From JADJNY01 sp046349615 (GTDB lineage: Bacteria; Planctomycetota; UBA1135; GCA-002686595): 64,000 nucleotides of DNA. The DNA lies in the NCBI GenBank assembly GCA_046349615.1, contig JAXMBZ010000003.1, positions 62,001-126,000 of the forward strand, given 5' to 3'. Shown piece by piece: positions 1 through 8,640 of this stretch (within the stretch, counting starts at the first letter, position 1; each line of letters begins with the position of its first letter). The notes below the pieces were generated by a model. That model was not told the origin of the DNA and did no database searches. It was given only the letters and a program-made list of their open reading frames with translations. A program made the translations under genes and the position numbers.

Positions 1-6
1 GGGGGC

Positions 7-1689
7 ATGCCCCGCGCGCTCCAGAGCGTCTTCTTGCCCCTCGCTCCGCTCGTGCTGGGCGCCGCCGCGCGCGCGCAGGCGGGCTGCGGGCAGCCCGGCG
101 TCGACCTCGCCATCGAGCTCTCCGCGCCGCTGAACGCGACCGCGACCGGCGGCGTCGACGCGCTCGCGTTCGCGTTCCAGCCGGTGAACCTCGGCACGGC
201 GCCCGCGAGTTGGGTCACGACGACCGCGCAGCACCCGGTGATCGGGCTCGGGCTCGCGCGCTTCCGCGTCGTGAACGGCGCGTCGCGCATGGAGCAGGTC
301 GGGATGTCCTGGGTGCGGCACGTCACGATCCCTGCGCTCTCGCAGGGGAGCTTCTGCACCTGCACGCCGAGCGCGGGCGCGACGCTCGGTCCCGGCTGCA
401 ACGACACGCTCTCCGCGACGGGGAACACGCTGGCCGCGAACCTCGGTCCGCGGCACGAGGTCGAACCGCACACCGGACAGCACGTCCACCCGCACACGCC
501 GGCCGCGATCGGTCCGTTCCCCGGACAGCTGCGCTTCGCACCCGCGGACGTGACGACGGGCGCGGGCGAGCGCTACGTCGTCGAGGCGCACCTCGTTGCG
601 CAGGACGACGCTGCGAGCGGCGCCGTGATGAACGACGCGACCTGGTGCGAGCTCGCGGCGGGCGGGACGCCGTCGGACCCGGCGTTCGCGCTCGTCGGCT
701 CGACGCGCCGCGGCGCGACCGTGCTCGACGCGTGGAAGGAGTTCGACCCCGCGGTGCAGCTCCTCGACTGGGACTCGGTCGTCGACGGCCGCGTCCAGGT
801 CGCGTGGTGCGTGACGCAGACCGGACCGTCGACGTGGCACTACGAGTACGCGCTCTACGCGCGCGATTACGCGCCCGGCGTGCGGCTCTTCGGCCTCTCG
901 ACGCCGCCGACGGCGGCGGTGACGAACCTCGCGTTCCACGACGTCGCGTACCACGGCGGCGACGGCGTGAACGGCGTCACGCAGTCGGGCGCGGACTGGA
1001 GCGCGTCGATCACGAGCGGCTTCCTCGCGTGGGAGACCGCGACCTTCGCGCAGAACCCGAACGCGAACGCGCTGCGCTGGGGCACGACGTACGCGTTCCG
1101 CTTCGACTGCGACCGGCCGCCGATGCCGGGCTACGTCCAACTCGAGGCGTTCGAGCCGCCGAGCGGACCGAGCGGCGTCGCGCTGCAGGCCGAGATCCCG
1201 CTCGACGTGGACGCGCTCGCGCACGGCTACTGCCTCGGCGACGGGCTCGGCGCGCCGTGCCCGTGCAGCAACACGTCGCCGGTCGGACACGGCGAGGGCT
1301 GCACGAACTCGATGGGCGTCGGCGGCTTCCTCCGCGTCGACGGATGGAGCTCCTTCGCGCACGAGAGCGCGGCGCTCGTCGCGACGCAGTTGCCGAACTC
1401 GACGGCGCTCTTCCTCCAAGGCACGGCGCAGGTCCCGGGCGGGCTCGGCGCGCCGCTCGGCGACGGCCTCCTGTGTCTCGGCGGCGCGCTCGTGCGCCTC
1501 GCGACGAAGGCGAACGCCGGCAACGCGGCGCGCTTCCCCGAAGCGGGCGATCCGACACTCTCCGCGCGCGGCGGCGTCTCCGTCGGCGCGACCTACACGT
1601 ACCAGGTGTGGTACCGCAACGCCGCGGCGTTCTGCACGAGCGCCACGTACAACCTGTCGAACGGCGTCGAGCTCACCTGGGTCCCGTAG
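7..1689 (+). CDS. Secreted protein with Cys-rich C-terminal module
   Basis: A 560-residue protein. Residues 1-24 look like a Sec signal peptide, with a hydrophobic core followed by ARAQA and a likely cleavage before GCGQP. The central 380 residues are not a family I recognise; they are rich in Ala, Thr and aromatic residues, with scattered Cys, as in extracellular beta-structured proteins. From about residue 408 (YCLGDG, then PCPC) to the end (WVP) it carries the module shared with five other secreted proteins in this window. The start lies six bases from the window edge, so an upstream start cannot be excluded, but the signal peptide looks complete. Its 3' end overlaps the convergent downstream gene by 17 nt. 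Location is probably cell surface or extracellular; function unknown. Confidence 0.82.
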   Translation: MPRALQSVFLPLAPLVLGAAARAQAGCGQPGVDLAIELSAPLNATATGGVDALAFAFQPVNLGTAPASWVTTTAQHPVIGLGLARFRVVNGASRMEQVGMSWVRHVTIPALSQGSFCTCTPSAGATLGPGCNDTLSATGNTLAANLGPRHEVEPHTGQHVHPHTPAAIGPFPGQLRFAPADVTTGAGERYVVEAHLVAQDDAASGAVMNDATWCELAAGGTPSDPAFALVGSTRRGATVLDAWKEFDPAVQLLDWDSVVDGRVQVAWCVTQTGPSTWHYEYALYARDYAPGVRLFGLSTPPTAAVTNLAFHDVAYHGGDGVNGVTQSGADWSASITSGFLAWETATFAQNPNANALRWGTTYAFRFDCDRPPMPGYVQLEAFEPPSGPSGVALQAEIPLDVDALAHGYCLGDGLGAPCPCSNTSPVGHGEGCTNSMGVGGFLRVDGWSSFAHESAALVATQLPNSTALFLQGTAQVPGGLGAPLGDGLLCLGGALVRLATKANAGNAARFPEAGDPTLSARGGVSVGATYTYQVWYRNAAAFCTSATYNLSNGVELTWVP

Positions 1690-4111
1690 CGAGTCGCTCG
1701 AGCCGCGCGCGCAGCTCGAGCACGGCCGGGTTCGCCGCGTCGAGCAAGGCGAGCGCGTCCACGATCGACGTCGCCTCGCGCACGCGCTCGTCGCGTCCTT
1801 GCGCGGCACGTTCGGCGCGCGTGACGAGCACCTGCGCGAGGCCGAGCGTGCTCTCGGGCTCGTCGACGAGCGCGCGCGCCGCGCGGAAGTGGTTCTCGGC
1901 GCTCGCGAGCGCATCGTCGGTGCCGATCGCGAGCTGAACGCGGCCCGCGAGCCGCCGAGCGCGCGCGCGTTCGCCCGGCGGAGTCGTCTCGTCCTTCGCG
2001 ATCGGTTGGAGCGCGCGCAGCGCGTTCGCGAACGCGGTCTGCGCCGACCGTACGGCGTCCGCTCCCCCGCGCGCGAGCTCGAGGCGGCCGCGCGCGAACT
2101 CCGCCGCGGACCACGCGAGCTCGACCGAGCGCGTGCGCTCGCTCGCGCTCGCCCCGCCGGCGTTCGTGCGCGGCGCGCCGGCCTCGCTCGCGCGCAGCGG
2201 CAACAAGAGCTCCTCCGCCGCACGGATTCGCGCGAGCGCCGCGTCCCGGTCCGTCTCGCCGTCGGCGAGACCGAGCTCCGCGAGCGCGCGTCCGAGCGCC
2301 GTCCCCTCGTCGTCGGGATCGAAGCGCGCGGCGTCCGCGTACGCGTCGCGCGCCGCCGCGTAGCCCCCGCGCAGGAGCTCCGCGTCGCCCGTGAGCCGCG
2401 CGAGCCGATGCGCTTCACGCGGCGTGAGCGCGCGCCCCGGGACGTCGCGCGCCTCGCGCGCGAGCTCCGCCAGCCGTCCCGCGACGCGCTCCGCCGCCGC
2501 GCGCGCGCCCGAGCGCGCCGAACGGCCGGGATCGCCGAGCATCGCGCGCGCGTTCTCGAGCTCGAGTCCGAGCGCGAGCAGCTCCGCGCGCCGGCTCTCG
2601 GGATGACGCTGCACGAGCCCCGCCGCGAGCGCGCGCGCCTCGCCGATCCGGGCCGGATCGCGCGCGAGCAGCCCCGCGAGGTTGAAGTCGCGCTCGTCGA
2701 GATCCTCCGCGCGCTCCGACGCGGGCAGCGCGGGCACGAGCACGAACGCCGCGCTCGCGCCGAGGAGCAGGACGAGTCCGCCGAGCCGCGACCACGCGAG
2801 CGCGCGCGCCGTCGACAGGAGCTCCAGCGCGAACGTCGCCGCGAACGGCGCGAGCATCGGCACGAGCGGGAGCCGCGCGCGGTCGCTCGTCACCGTGAGC
2901 ACGATCGTCGCGAGGTAGAGGGCGAACACGATTCCGAGCTCGTCCGCCGCGGACGGCGGCCGCTTCCCGCGCGCGCGTTGGAGCGCGTGCCACGCGAGTC
3001 CCGCGAGCCCGAGCGCGCCGAGCATGCCGAACCCCGGCCACGGACCGTCGAGGAGCGGCACGTAGCGCACGTCCCACGCGAACGCGTGGTCGTCGGGCAC
3101 CTCGTACGCGCCGAGCGTGAGCCGCAGCTTGTTCCACAGGATGCGCGCGTGGAGCGCGGGCGCTTCGAGCGCGCTCGCGAGCGTCGCATCGCGCCAGAAC
3201 GCGCTCGTCTCGGCCGCGTCCAGCGGACGGCCCGCGCGCCGCTCCGCTTCGCGCCGCCAATCGTCCGCCTCGTGCTCGGGCACGCCGCGCACGAACCCGA
3301 CCTCGTACGCGCGGCCGAACGGGTTCTCGGCGTTGTTGCCCGCGTAGAGATTCGTCCCCGTCTGCGCCGTCGTCAGCACCCACGCGCCGCCGATCGCGTG
3401 GTTGCGCCAGAGCACGGGCGCCAGCACGAGCACGACGCCGGCGGCGCACGCGAGCGCGCGCTTCCACGCGCCGCCCGCGCGCGAGCGCCACGCGCGCGCG
3501 AGAGGAAGGAACACGAGGAACGGCAGGAGCACGAGCACGTTGCCGCGCAGGAGCGCGCCGAGCCCGCCGAGGACGCCGAGCGCGATCCACGCCGCCGTGC
3601 TCTCGCGCTCGCGCGTACGCGCGAGGAGCACGAAGACGAGCGCGAGCAGCGGCACGAACACCGCTTCCTTCAGGAGGAAGCACGGGTAGAGCACGAGCGG
3701 CGCGTACACCGCGAGCAGCGCTCCGCTCGCGAGCCCCGCCGCGCGCCCGAAGAGCCGCTCCGCGAGCTTGCCGACGCCGAGGCACAGGAGCGCGCCGAGC
3801 GCCGCTTGGAGGAGGCGCACGAGGAGGTGCTCGGCGCCGAACACGCGGTACACGACGCCGAGCGCGTACGGGTAGAGCGGCTCCTGGAAGAAGACCTGCC
3901 CGCCGAGCCAGTCCCCCGCCGCGATGCGCTTCGCCCACGCGTCGTACGCGGCCTCGTCGATCGCGAGCAGCTCCGCGTTCGGGTGCGACGCCTCGTACGC
4001 GCGCACGACGAGCACGCGCAGCACGAACGCCGCGAGCACGAGCGCGATCCACGCGGCGCGCGGGGCGCGAGCGCGCGATGCGGTCTCCGAAGTCGGGTGC
4101 GTCGCGCTCAT
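1673..4111 (-). CDS. ArnT/PMT-type membrane glycosyltransferase with C-terminal TPR-like region
   Basis: An 812-residue protein. Residues 15 to about 430 contain many hydrophobic helices and the early loop typical of the dolichyl- or undecaprenyl-phosphate-sugar glycosyltransferase fold (ELLAIDEAAYDAWAKRI, then FFQEPLYPYALG). Such GT-C enzymes move a lipid-linked sugar onto a protein or lipid on the outer face of the membrane. The last 300 residues are Ala/Arg/Glu-rich helices resembling tetratricopeptide repeats, for example around AARDAYADAARFDPDDEG. The open frame extends 984 nt upstream, but the ATG at 4111 overlaps the stop of the preceding glycosyltransferase as ATGA, and the sequence before it has no protein-like character. 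Third gene of a three-gene operon. Acceptor unknown. Confidence 0.85.
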   Translation of the reverse strand: MSATHPTSETASRARAPRAAWIALVLAAFVLRVLVVRAYEASHPNAELLAIDEAAYDAWAKRIAAGDWLGGQVFFQEPLYPYALGVVYRVFGAEHLLVRLLQAALGALLCLGVGKLAERLFGRAAGLASGALLAVYAPLVLYPCFLLKEAVFVPLLALVFVLLARTRERESTAAWIALGVLGGLGALLRGNVLVLLPFLVFLPLARAWRSRAGGAWKRALACAAGVVLVLAPVLWRNHAIGGAWVLTTAQTGTNLYAGNNAENPFGRAYEVGFVRGVPEHEADDWRREAERRAGRPLDAAETSAFWRDATLASALEAPALHARILWNKLRLTLGAYEVPDDHAFAWDVRYVPLLDGPWPGFGMLGALGLAGLAWHALQRARGKRPPSAADELGIVFALYLATIVLTVTSDRARLPLVPMLAPFAATFALELLSTARALAWSRLGGLVLLLGASAAFVLVPALPASERAEDLDERDFNLAGLLARDPARIGEARALAAGLVQRHPESRRAELLALGLELENARAMLGDPGRSARSGARAAAERVAGRLAELAREARDVPGRALTPREAHRLARLTGDAELLRGGYAAARDAYADAARFDPDDEGTALGRALAELGLADGETDRDAALARIRAAEELLLPLRASEAGAPRTNAGGASASERTRSVELAWSAAEFARGRLELARGGADAVRSAQTAFANALRALQPIAKDETTPPGERARARRLAGRVQLAIGTDDALASAENHFRAARALVDEPESTLGLAQVLVTRAERAAQGRDERVREATSIVDALALLDAANPAVLELRARLERLATGPR

Positions 4112-5181
4112 GCGCGCGGCGTCTCCCAGCTCGCCGCGATCGAACCGTCGCGCTCCGCGTCGCGCGCTTCCGCGATCAGGCGTACGAGCCCGATCCACCG
4201 CCAGCCCGGACCGCTCGTCGCGAGCGCGAGCCAGACGAGTCCAGCGACGATCGCCCACGCGCGCCCGCCGAACCACCCGGCGGCGACGATCGTCGCGAGC
4301 GGCACGAGGAACGTGAGGCGCGGCGCCATGGCGGGCGCGTGACGATAGAAGGCGACCTGCGCGGACTCCAGCGCGCTCCGCGCGACGACGGGCCGCGCCG
4401 CGAGCGCTTGGAACCACGCGCGCGCGCGGCGGACGGCCTGCGCGCGCGACGCGGCGCCCTTCGGCGGACGGACCTCGTGGAACACCGCGCGCTCGACGAG
4501 GCGGAGCGCGCGTGGACCGTGCTCGCGCGCCCGCACCTGGAACGCGAGGTCGAGGTCGTCCGCCGCGAGCGCGGGATCGGGCGCGAGGCCGAGCTCCGCG
4601 CGCCACGCGAGCCACTGACCGTGGACGCTGAACAGCACGCCGCGTTTCGACTCGAAGCGCCGCACGCGCGCGGTCCAGCGGTCGTACGCCGTGCGCGCGT
4701 CGACGAGCGGACCGAGCGCGCGCGAACGGGCCGTGCCGTCCTCGGCGAGGTCGGCGACGAACGACTGCGCGCCGCACGCGAGCGCGAGTTCCGGATCGCG
4801 CTCGAACGCGTCGACGAGCGCCTGGAGCGCGCCCTCCTCGGCGATCACGTCCGCGTCGGTGAGCAGGACGAGCGCGTGCTCGTTCGAGCGCTCCGCGAGC
4901 CCGCGCCGGATCGCGTTCGGTTTCCCCGGCGCGCCGTCGTTCGCGACGACGCGGAGGTCGACGAGCGTCGACGAATCCGGCCGCGCGCGGCGCGGGAAGA
5001 GCTCGGCGCCGACGACCTCGGCCACACGGCGCGTGTCGTCCGTCGAGTGGTCGTCGACGACGACGATCACGTGCGAACGGTCCGCGTCGGGCCATTGGAG
5101 CCGCGCGAAGTTCGCGAGCTTGCGCGCGAGCGTGCGCGCCTCGTCACGGCACGGCACGATCACGAGCACGGCTCCCTTCAT
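4108..5181 (-). CDS. Family 2 glycosyltransferase with C-terminal membrane helices
   Basis: A 357-residue GT-A fold enzyme. The N-terminus gives the nucleotide-sugar fold start (VLVIVPCRDEARTLARKL, then VVVDDHSTDDT). The metal-binding DxD motif follows in LLTDADVIAEEGAL, and an acidic DDLDLAFQ segment sits about 85 residues later. The last third holds two hydrophobic segments (LTFLVPLATIVAAGWF and WAIVAGLVWLALA), which suggests membrane anchoring. It probably transfers a sugar from a nucleotide donor to a lipid or polyprenyl carrier, feeding the ArnT-like enzyme encoded just downstream. The start ATG overlaps the stop of the radical SAM gene (ATGA), and its own stop overlaps the next start in the same way, so the three are very likely translationally coupled. 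Confidence 0.88.
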   Translation of the reverse strand: MKGAVLVIVPCRDEARTLARKLANFARLQWPDADRSHVIVVVDDHSTDDTRRVAEVVGAELFPRRARPDSSTLVDLRVVANDGAPGKPNAIRRGLAERSNEHALVLLTDADVIAEEGALQALVDAFERDPELALACGAQSFVADLAEDGTARSRALGPLVDARTAYDRWTARVRRFESKRGVLFSVHGQWLAWRAELGLAPDPALAADDLDLAFQVRAREHGPRALRLVERAVFHEVRPPKGAASRAQAVRRARAWFQALAARPVVARSALESAQVAFYRHAPAMAPRLTFLVPLATIVAAGWFGGRAWAIVAGLVWLALATSGPGWRWIGLVRLIAEARDAERDGSIAASWETPRA

Positions 5182-6263
5182 GACCCCCGCACCAGCGCCC
5201 GCGCCGCGAGCCTCGGCCATCCCGCCGCGTCGAACAGCACGTTGTCCGCCTGCGCGCACTCCCACGTGCAGCGGCATTTCGTGGAACGGATCCGCGCGCG
5301 CAGTTCCCGCGCGCGTTCGCCGTCCCAGAGCTGCGCGAGGTCCCAACCGCAGTCGTTCAAGTTGCCGATCGACTCGCCGAGGATCTCGCACGGGTGCACG
5401 GAGCCGTCCTCGAACACGACGGCGGAGAGCGAGCCCGCGGTGCAATCGAGGTGCTTCGACGTGTCGCCGCGCGCGACGCGGGCGACGTGCGCGTACATCG
5501 CTTCGTCGCGTGCGCGCGCGAGCCGCGCGAACGGGATGTCGAAGTACGGGAGCTTCCCCGAGCGCGACAATCGGTGCTTCGTCTCGACGACCTCTTCGTA
5601 GCGCGCGACGTCGACGTCGAGGAGCGCGCGGTCGAGCGCGTCGCCGCGCGCGAGGTTGACCGTCACGTTGTCGGGGTGGAGCGCGTCGACGAGCTCCTCG
5701 ACGTGCGCCGCGAGCACGGCCTGGTTCTCGCGCGTCACGCACACGAGGATCCCGACGCCGAGGTTCGCGTGCTCGCGCTGGAGCTCCTTCAACCGCCGCA
5801 CGGTCGCCATCGAGCGCGCGTGACCGCCGTCGACTTGCCGAATCGCGTCGTGCACCGCGGGCGGGCCGTCGAACGAGACGGAAAGCGCGAGATGGAGCTT
5901 CGGATGCCGCGCGCAGACCTCCGCCGCGAACGCGAGCGCGCGCTCGGGCACGAGACCGTTCGTCGGGATCGTGAGGTGCGCGAGCCCGCGCTCCGCGAAC
6001 GCATGCGCGACCTGCGCGAGGTCCGCGCGAAGGAACGGCTCGCCGCCGCCGAACGCGAGCCAGAGGAGCGGACCGGCGCTCGCCGCGAGGCGCTCGAGAT
6101 CCGCGAGTTCGGGCCCGGGGCGCGACTCGGCGACCTCGCGCCAGTGGAAGCAGTGCCGACACCGCAGATTGCACGCGCCGGTCGGGTAGACCGTCAGGTG
6201 CAGCGGCGGTCCGCCGCGCACGAAACCGCGGCGCGCAACGGCGAGGGAGCGGAGGAGGTCCAC
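5178..6263 (-). CDS. Radical SAM enzyme with SPASM-like C-terminus
   Basis: A 361-residue protein with the radical SAM cluster motif C31-x3-C35-x2-C38, followed by FGGGEPFLR (residues 71-79), the usual SAM-binding GGEP motif. Later Cys residues at 274, 292, 305, 330, 332 and 336 resemble a SPASM or twitch region that binds auxiliary iron-sulfur clusters. Such proteins catalyse radical chemistry on peptides, sugars or lipids. Placement as first gene of an operon with two glycosyltransferases points to modification of a glycan or a glycosylated product, which is inference. The start is GTG; no clear ribosome binding site is visible. The stop overlaps the next start by ATGA. Confidence 0.88.
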   Translation of the reverse strand: MDLLRSLAVARRGFVRGGPPLHLTVYPTGACNLRCRHCFHWREVAESRPGPELADLERLAASAGPLLWLAFGGGEPFLRADLAQVAHAFAERGLAHLTIPTNGLVPERALAFAAEVCARHPKLHLALSVSFDGPPAVHDAIRQVDGGHARSMATVRRLKELQREHANLGVGILVCVTRENQAVLAAHVEELVDALHPDNVTVNLARGDALDRALLDVDVARYEEVVETKHRLSRSGKLPYFDIPFARLARARDEAMYAHVARVARGDTSKHLDCTAGSLSAVVFEDGSVHPCEILGESIGNLNDCGWDLAQLWDGERARELRARIRSTKCRCTWECAQADNVLFDAAGWPRLAARALVRGS

Positions 6264-6332
6264 GTCCGAGCGATTGTCCGCGCCGCGCGCGCGGGCCGCA
6301 ATCGCGGCGGGCGTGCGATCACCCGACCCCGC

Positions 6333-8519
6333 TCACCAGACGAGGATCGTCCCGTTCGTGACGTTGAACGTCGCCGGCGGACAGAACGCGGCCGCGGCGT
6401 TGCGGTAGTACGTCTGGTAGTACCCGACGAGCCCGCTCCCCGGCGGCGTGGCGCCGCGCCCGCCGACCGTCAACGTGTCGGTGGAATCGGGGAACTGCGA
6501 CGCGCCACCGACGCTCGTCTTCGTGCGCAACCGGATCAGCGCGCCGTCGACGCAGCGCACGCCGTCGCCGAACACGAGGCCGAGGCCGAGGCCCTGGTCG
6601 CCCTTCAGGAAGATCGCGCTCGCCGTCGCGGGCATCCCCGACGCGGAGAGCACGATCGAGTCGTTCGCCGTCGCACCGCTCGCCGCGAGCAGCGCTCCCG
6701 CGGCGTTCGACGAGTTCGCGCAGCCGTTCCCGCCGGCGCCGAGGTTGCCGCACGGACAGGGCCCGCCCGAACCGTCGCCGAGGCAGAACGGCACGCCCGC
6801 CGCGGGGTTCGACGCGGTGTAGCTCTTCTCCGCCGTCGTGCCGGTGTTGCCGTGCTCGTCGGTCGCGACGACGGAGTACGTCACGACGCCCGCGAGGCTC
6901 CCGGGGATCGTGCCGCGGAAGACCTGGCCGCCCGAACAGCGCAGCGGATACAGCGTCGGCACGCTGCCGTTGACGCGCACGACGAGCGTCGCGGTGAGGC
7001 CCGCCGTCACGTAGATGGGCGAGTTGTCCTGGATCTGCACGCGCACGACGGTCGGCGCGGGACCGACGAGGCGGTTCGGCGCTTGTTCGAGGTGGAAGAG
7101 CGCGGGTGCGGTGACGTCGATCGCGGCGGTCGTGTTGCGGAGGTACCACTCGTTCCCGAGCGTGCCCGTCCCGTCGTTCGCCACGATCAGGTCGAAGTCG
7201 CCGTCGTGGTCGACGTCCGCCGCGGCGGCGTCGAGCGACGTCGTCGAGTCGGCGGGGAGCACTGTGGTCGTCTGGCGGACGAGCGGTCCCGCGCCGTCGT
7301 TGCGGCACACGGCGTCCTGCCCCGAGTAGTTCGAGAGGAACGCGTCGACGTCGCCGTCGAGGTCGTAGTCGAAAACGTCGACCTCGTTCTCGTCCGACCC
7401 CGAGCCCGCGATCACGACGCCGGCGGCGAAGTGGCCCGCGCCGTCGTTCGCGTAGGTCGCGTCGTTGAACGACGAGAACGTGACGAGCCAGTTGAGCCCG
7501 TAGACGTCGAGGTCGCCGTCGAAGTCGAAGTCGCCGAACTCCTGCTCGTAGTGACCCTGCGCCGTCGAGTAGCCCGGGGAGAACGCGGCGCCGGTCACGT
7601 CGCGCCACGAGAAGGCGCCGGTCTCCTGCAACCGGTTCTGGAACAGGCGCGGGAATTCCTGGCGCGAGCCGAGCAGGAAGTCGAGGTCGAGATCGCCGTC
7701 GACGTCCGCCACGTCGACGTCGATCGCGCTCGTCGCGACGTCGCACTGCGCGCCGGTCGCGTTCGTGGTGTTCGCCGTCTGGATCCCCTCGCACCAGATG
7801 CCGAGGCTCCCGTTCGGGATCGTCTCGCCCGTGAGGTGCACGCCCGCCGGGTTGAACTCGACGAAGTGGCCCGCGCCGTCGTTCAGGAAGAGCCGCGTCG
7901 GCGTGTTGCCGACGAGCGCGTTCCCCGCCGTCGAATGCACGAGGTCGAGGTCGCCGTCGTCGTCGAGGTCGCCGAACTCCGTGTCCCAACCGAAATCGAT
8001 GAACCCGCCGGAGCCGAGCACCAGCGCCGGGGCGATCGACGACCCCGGCCCACCGAGCCCCACCCACCGCGTGCTCGTTTCGTCGACGAAGAACCCGATC
8101 GAGCCCCCCTGGACCCCGCCCTGATTCACCCAGAAGCGGCTGGGCTGATTGACGAACTGCGCCGTGTTCGTCGAGTGGAGGTCGACGTCCCCGTCGCCGT
8201 CGATGTCGGCGAACTCGACCTCGCGGCTCTGATCGAGCACCGCCGGGAAGCGCGCGGCGGTCGCGTCGAGGAAGACGCCGAGCGTCCCGCCCTGCGCGAA
8301 GCCCTGGTTCACCCAGAGCGCGTTCTGGAGCGATCCGAAGTCGCCGCCGTTCGCGAACGCCGCGTCCCAGTCGCCGTCGTTGTCGACGTCGGCGAAATCG
8401 ACGTCGCTCGTGTAGTTGCCGGCGTTCGCCGGAGAGCTGGCGACGTCGTGGACGAACTGCTGCGCGAGCGCCGCGGGGGCGAGCACGGGAAGGACGAGCG
8501 GGAGCATCGGGGAGCGCAT
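6333..8519 (-). CDS. Secreted seven-repeat FG-GAP/VCBS propeller protein (copy 1)
   Basis: A 728-residue secreted protein. The ATG at 8519 is chosen because GGAGG lies 7 nt upstream; an upstream in-frame ATG (8552) lacks this. A signal peptide ends in LAQQ. Residues 25 to about 430 hold seven Asp-rich, calcium-binding-type motifs of the FG-GAP/VCBS kind (for example DVDNDGDWD, DLDDDGDLD, DYDLDGDVD, DVDHDGDFD), which fits a seven-bladed beta-propeller. A spacer rich in beta-type sequence follows, then from about residue 576 the shared C-terminal module (FCLGDG, PCPC, GGASQFPDS, FNVTNG, W). It is a paralogue of the next gene upstream on the same strand. Probably surface-exposed; ligand unknown. 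Confidence 0.88.
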   Translation of the reverse strand: MRSPMLPLVLPVLAPAALAQQFVHDVASSPANAGNYTSDVDFADVDNDGDWDAAFANGGDFGSLQNALWVNQGFAQGGTLGVFLDATAARFPAVLDQSREVEFADIDGDGDVDLHSTNTAQFVNQPSRFWVNQGGVQGGSIGFFVDETSTRWVGLGGPGSSIAPALVLGSGGFIDFGWDTEFGDLDDDGDLDLVHSTAGNALVGNTPTRLFLNDGAGHFVEFNPAGVHLTGETIPNGSLGIWCEGIQTANTTNATGAQCDVATSAIDVDVADVDGDLDLDFLLGSRQEFPRLFQNRLQETGAFSWRDVTGAAFSPGYSTAQGHYEQEFGDFDFDGDLDVYGLNWLVTFSSFNDATYANDGAGHFAAGVVIAGSGSDENEVDVFDYDLDGDVDAFLSNYSGQDAVCRNDGAGPLVRQTTTVLPADSTTSLDAAAADVDHDGDFDLIVANDGTGTLGNEWYLRNTTAAIDVTAPALFHLEQAPNRLVGPAPTVVRVQIQDNSPIYVTAGLTATLVVRVNGSVPTLYPLRCSGGQVFRGTIPGSLAGVVTYSVVATDEHGNTGTTAEKSYTASNPAAGVPFCLGDGSGGPCPCGNLGAGGNGCANSSNAAGALLAASGATANDSIVLSASGMPATASAIFLKGDQGLGLGLVFGDGVRCVDGALIRLRTKTSVGGASQFPDSTDTLTVGGRGATPPGSGLVGYYQTYYRNAAAAFCPPATFNVTNGTILVW

Positions 8520-8580
8520 CGGAACCTCCGGGACGAGGCCGGTTGTCTGCACGAGTGGGAAGGGCGTTGCACGAATCCCG

Positions 8581-8617
8581 AAAACGCGCGCGGGCGCCGC
8601 CCGTGCGACGCCCGCGC
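8581..8617 (-). terminator. Hairpin terminator after propeller copy 2
   Basis: Read on the minus strand, a perfect 9-bp GC stem (arms 8588-8596 and 8609-8617, 12-nt loop) begins 23 bp after the stop codon of the gene ending at 8641. It is followed by a short T run at 8584-8581. The T tract is only four bases, so intrinsic termination is plausible but not certain. Confidence 0.5.
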
Positions 8618-8640
8618 TGGATTCCGGTCCCGCGCCGAGA

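Noticed and set aside
1799..4342. Very long open frame opposite the ArnT-like gene, and many similar ones in the window
   Set aside because: Arg/Glu/Ala-dominated shadow frames caused by high GC; the opposite strand has recognisable domains and membrane helices.
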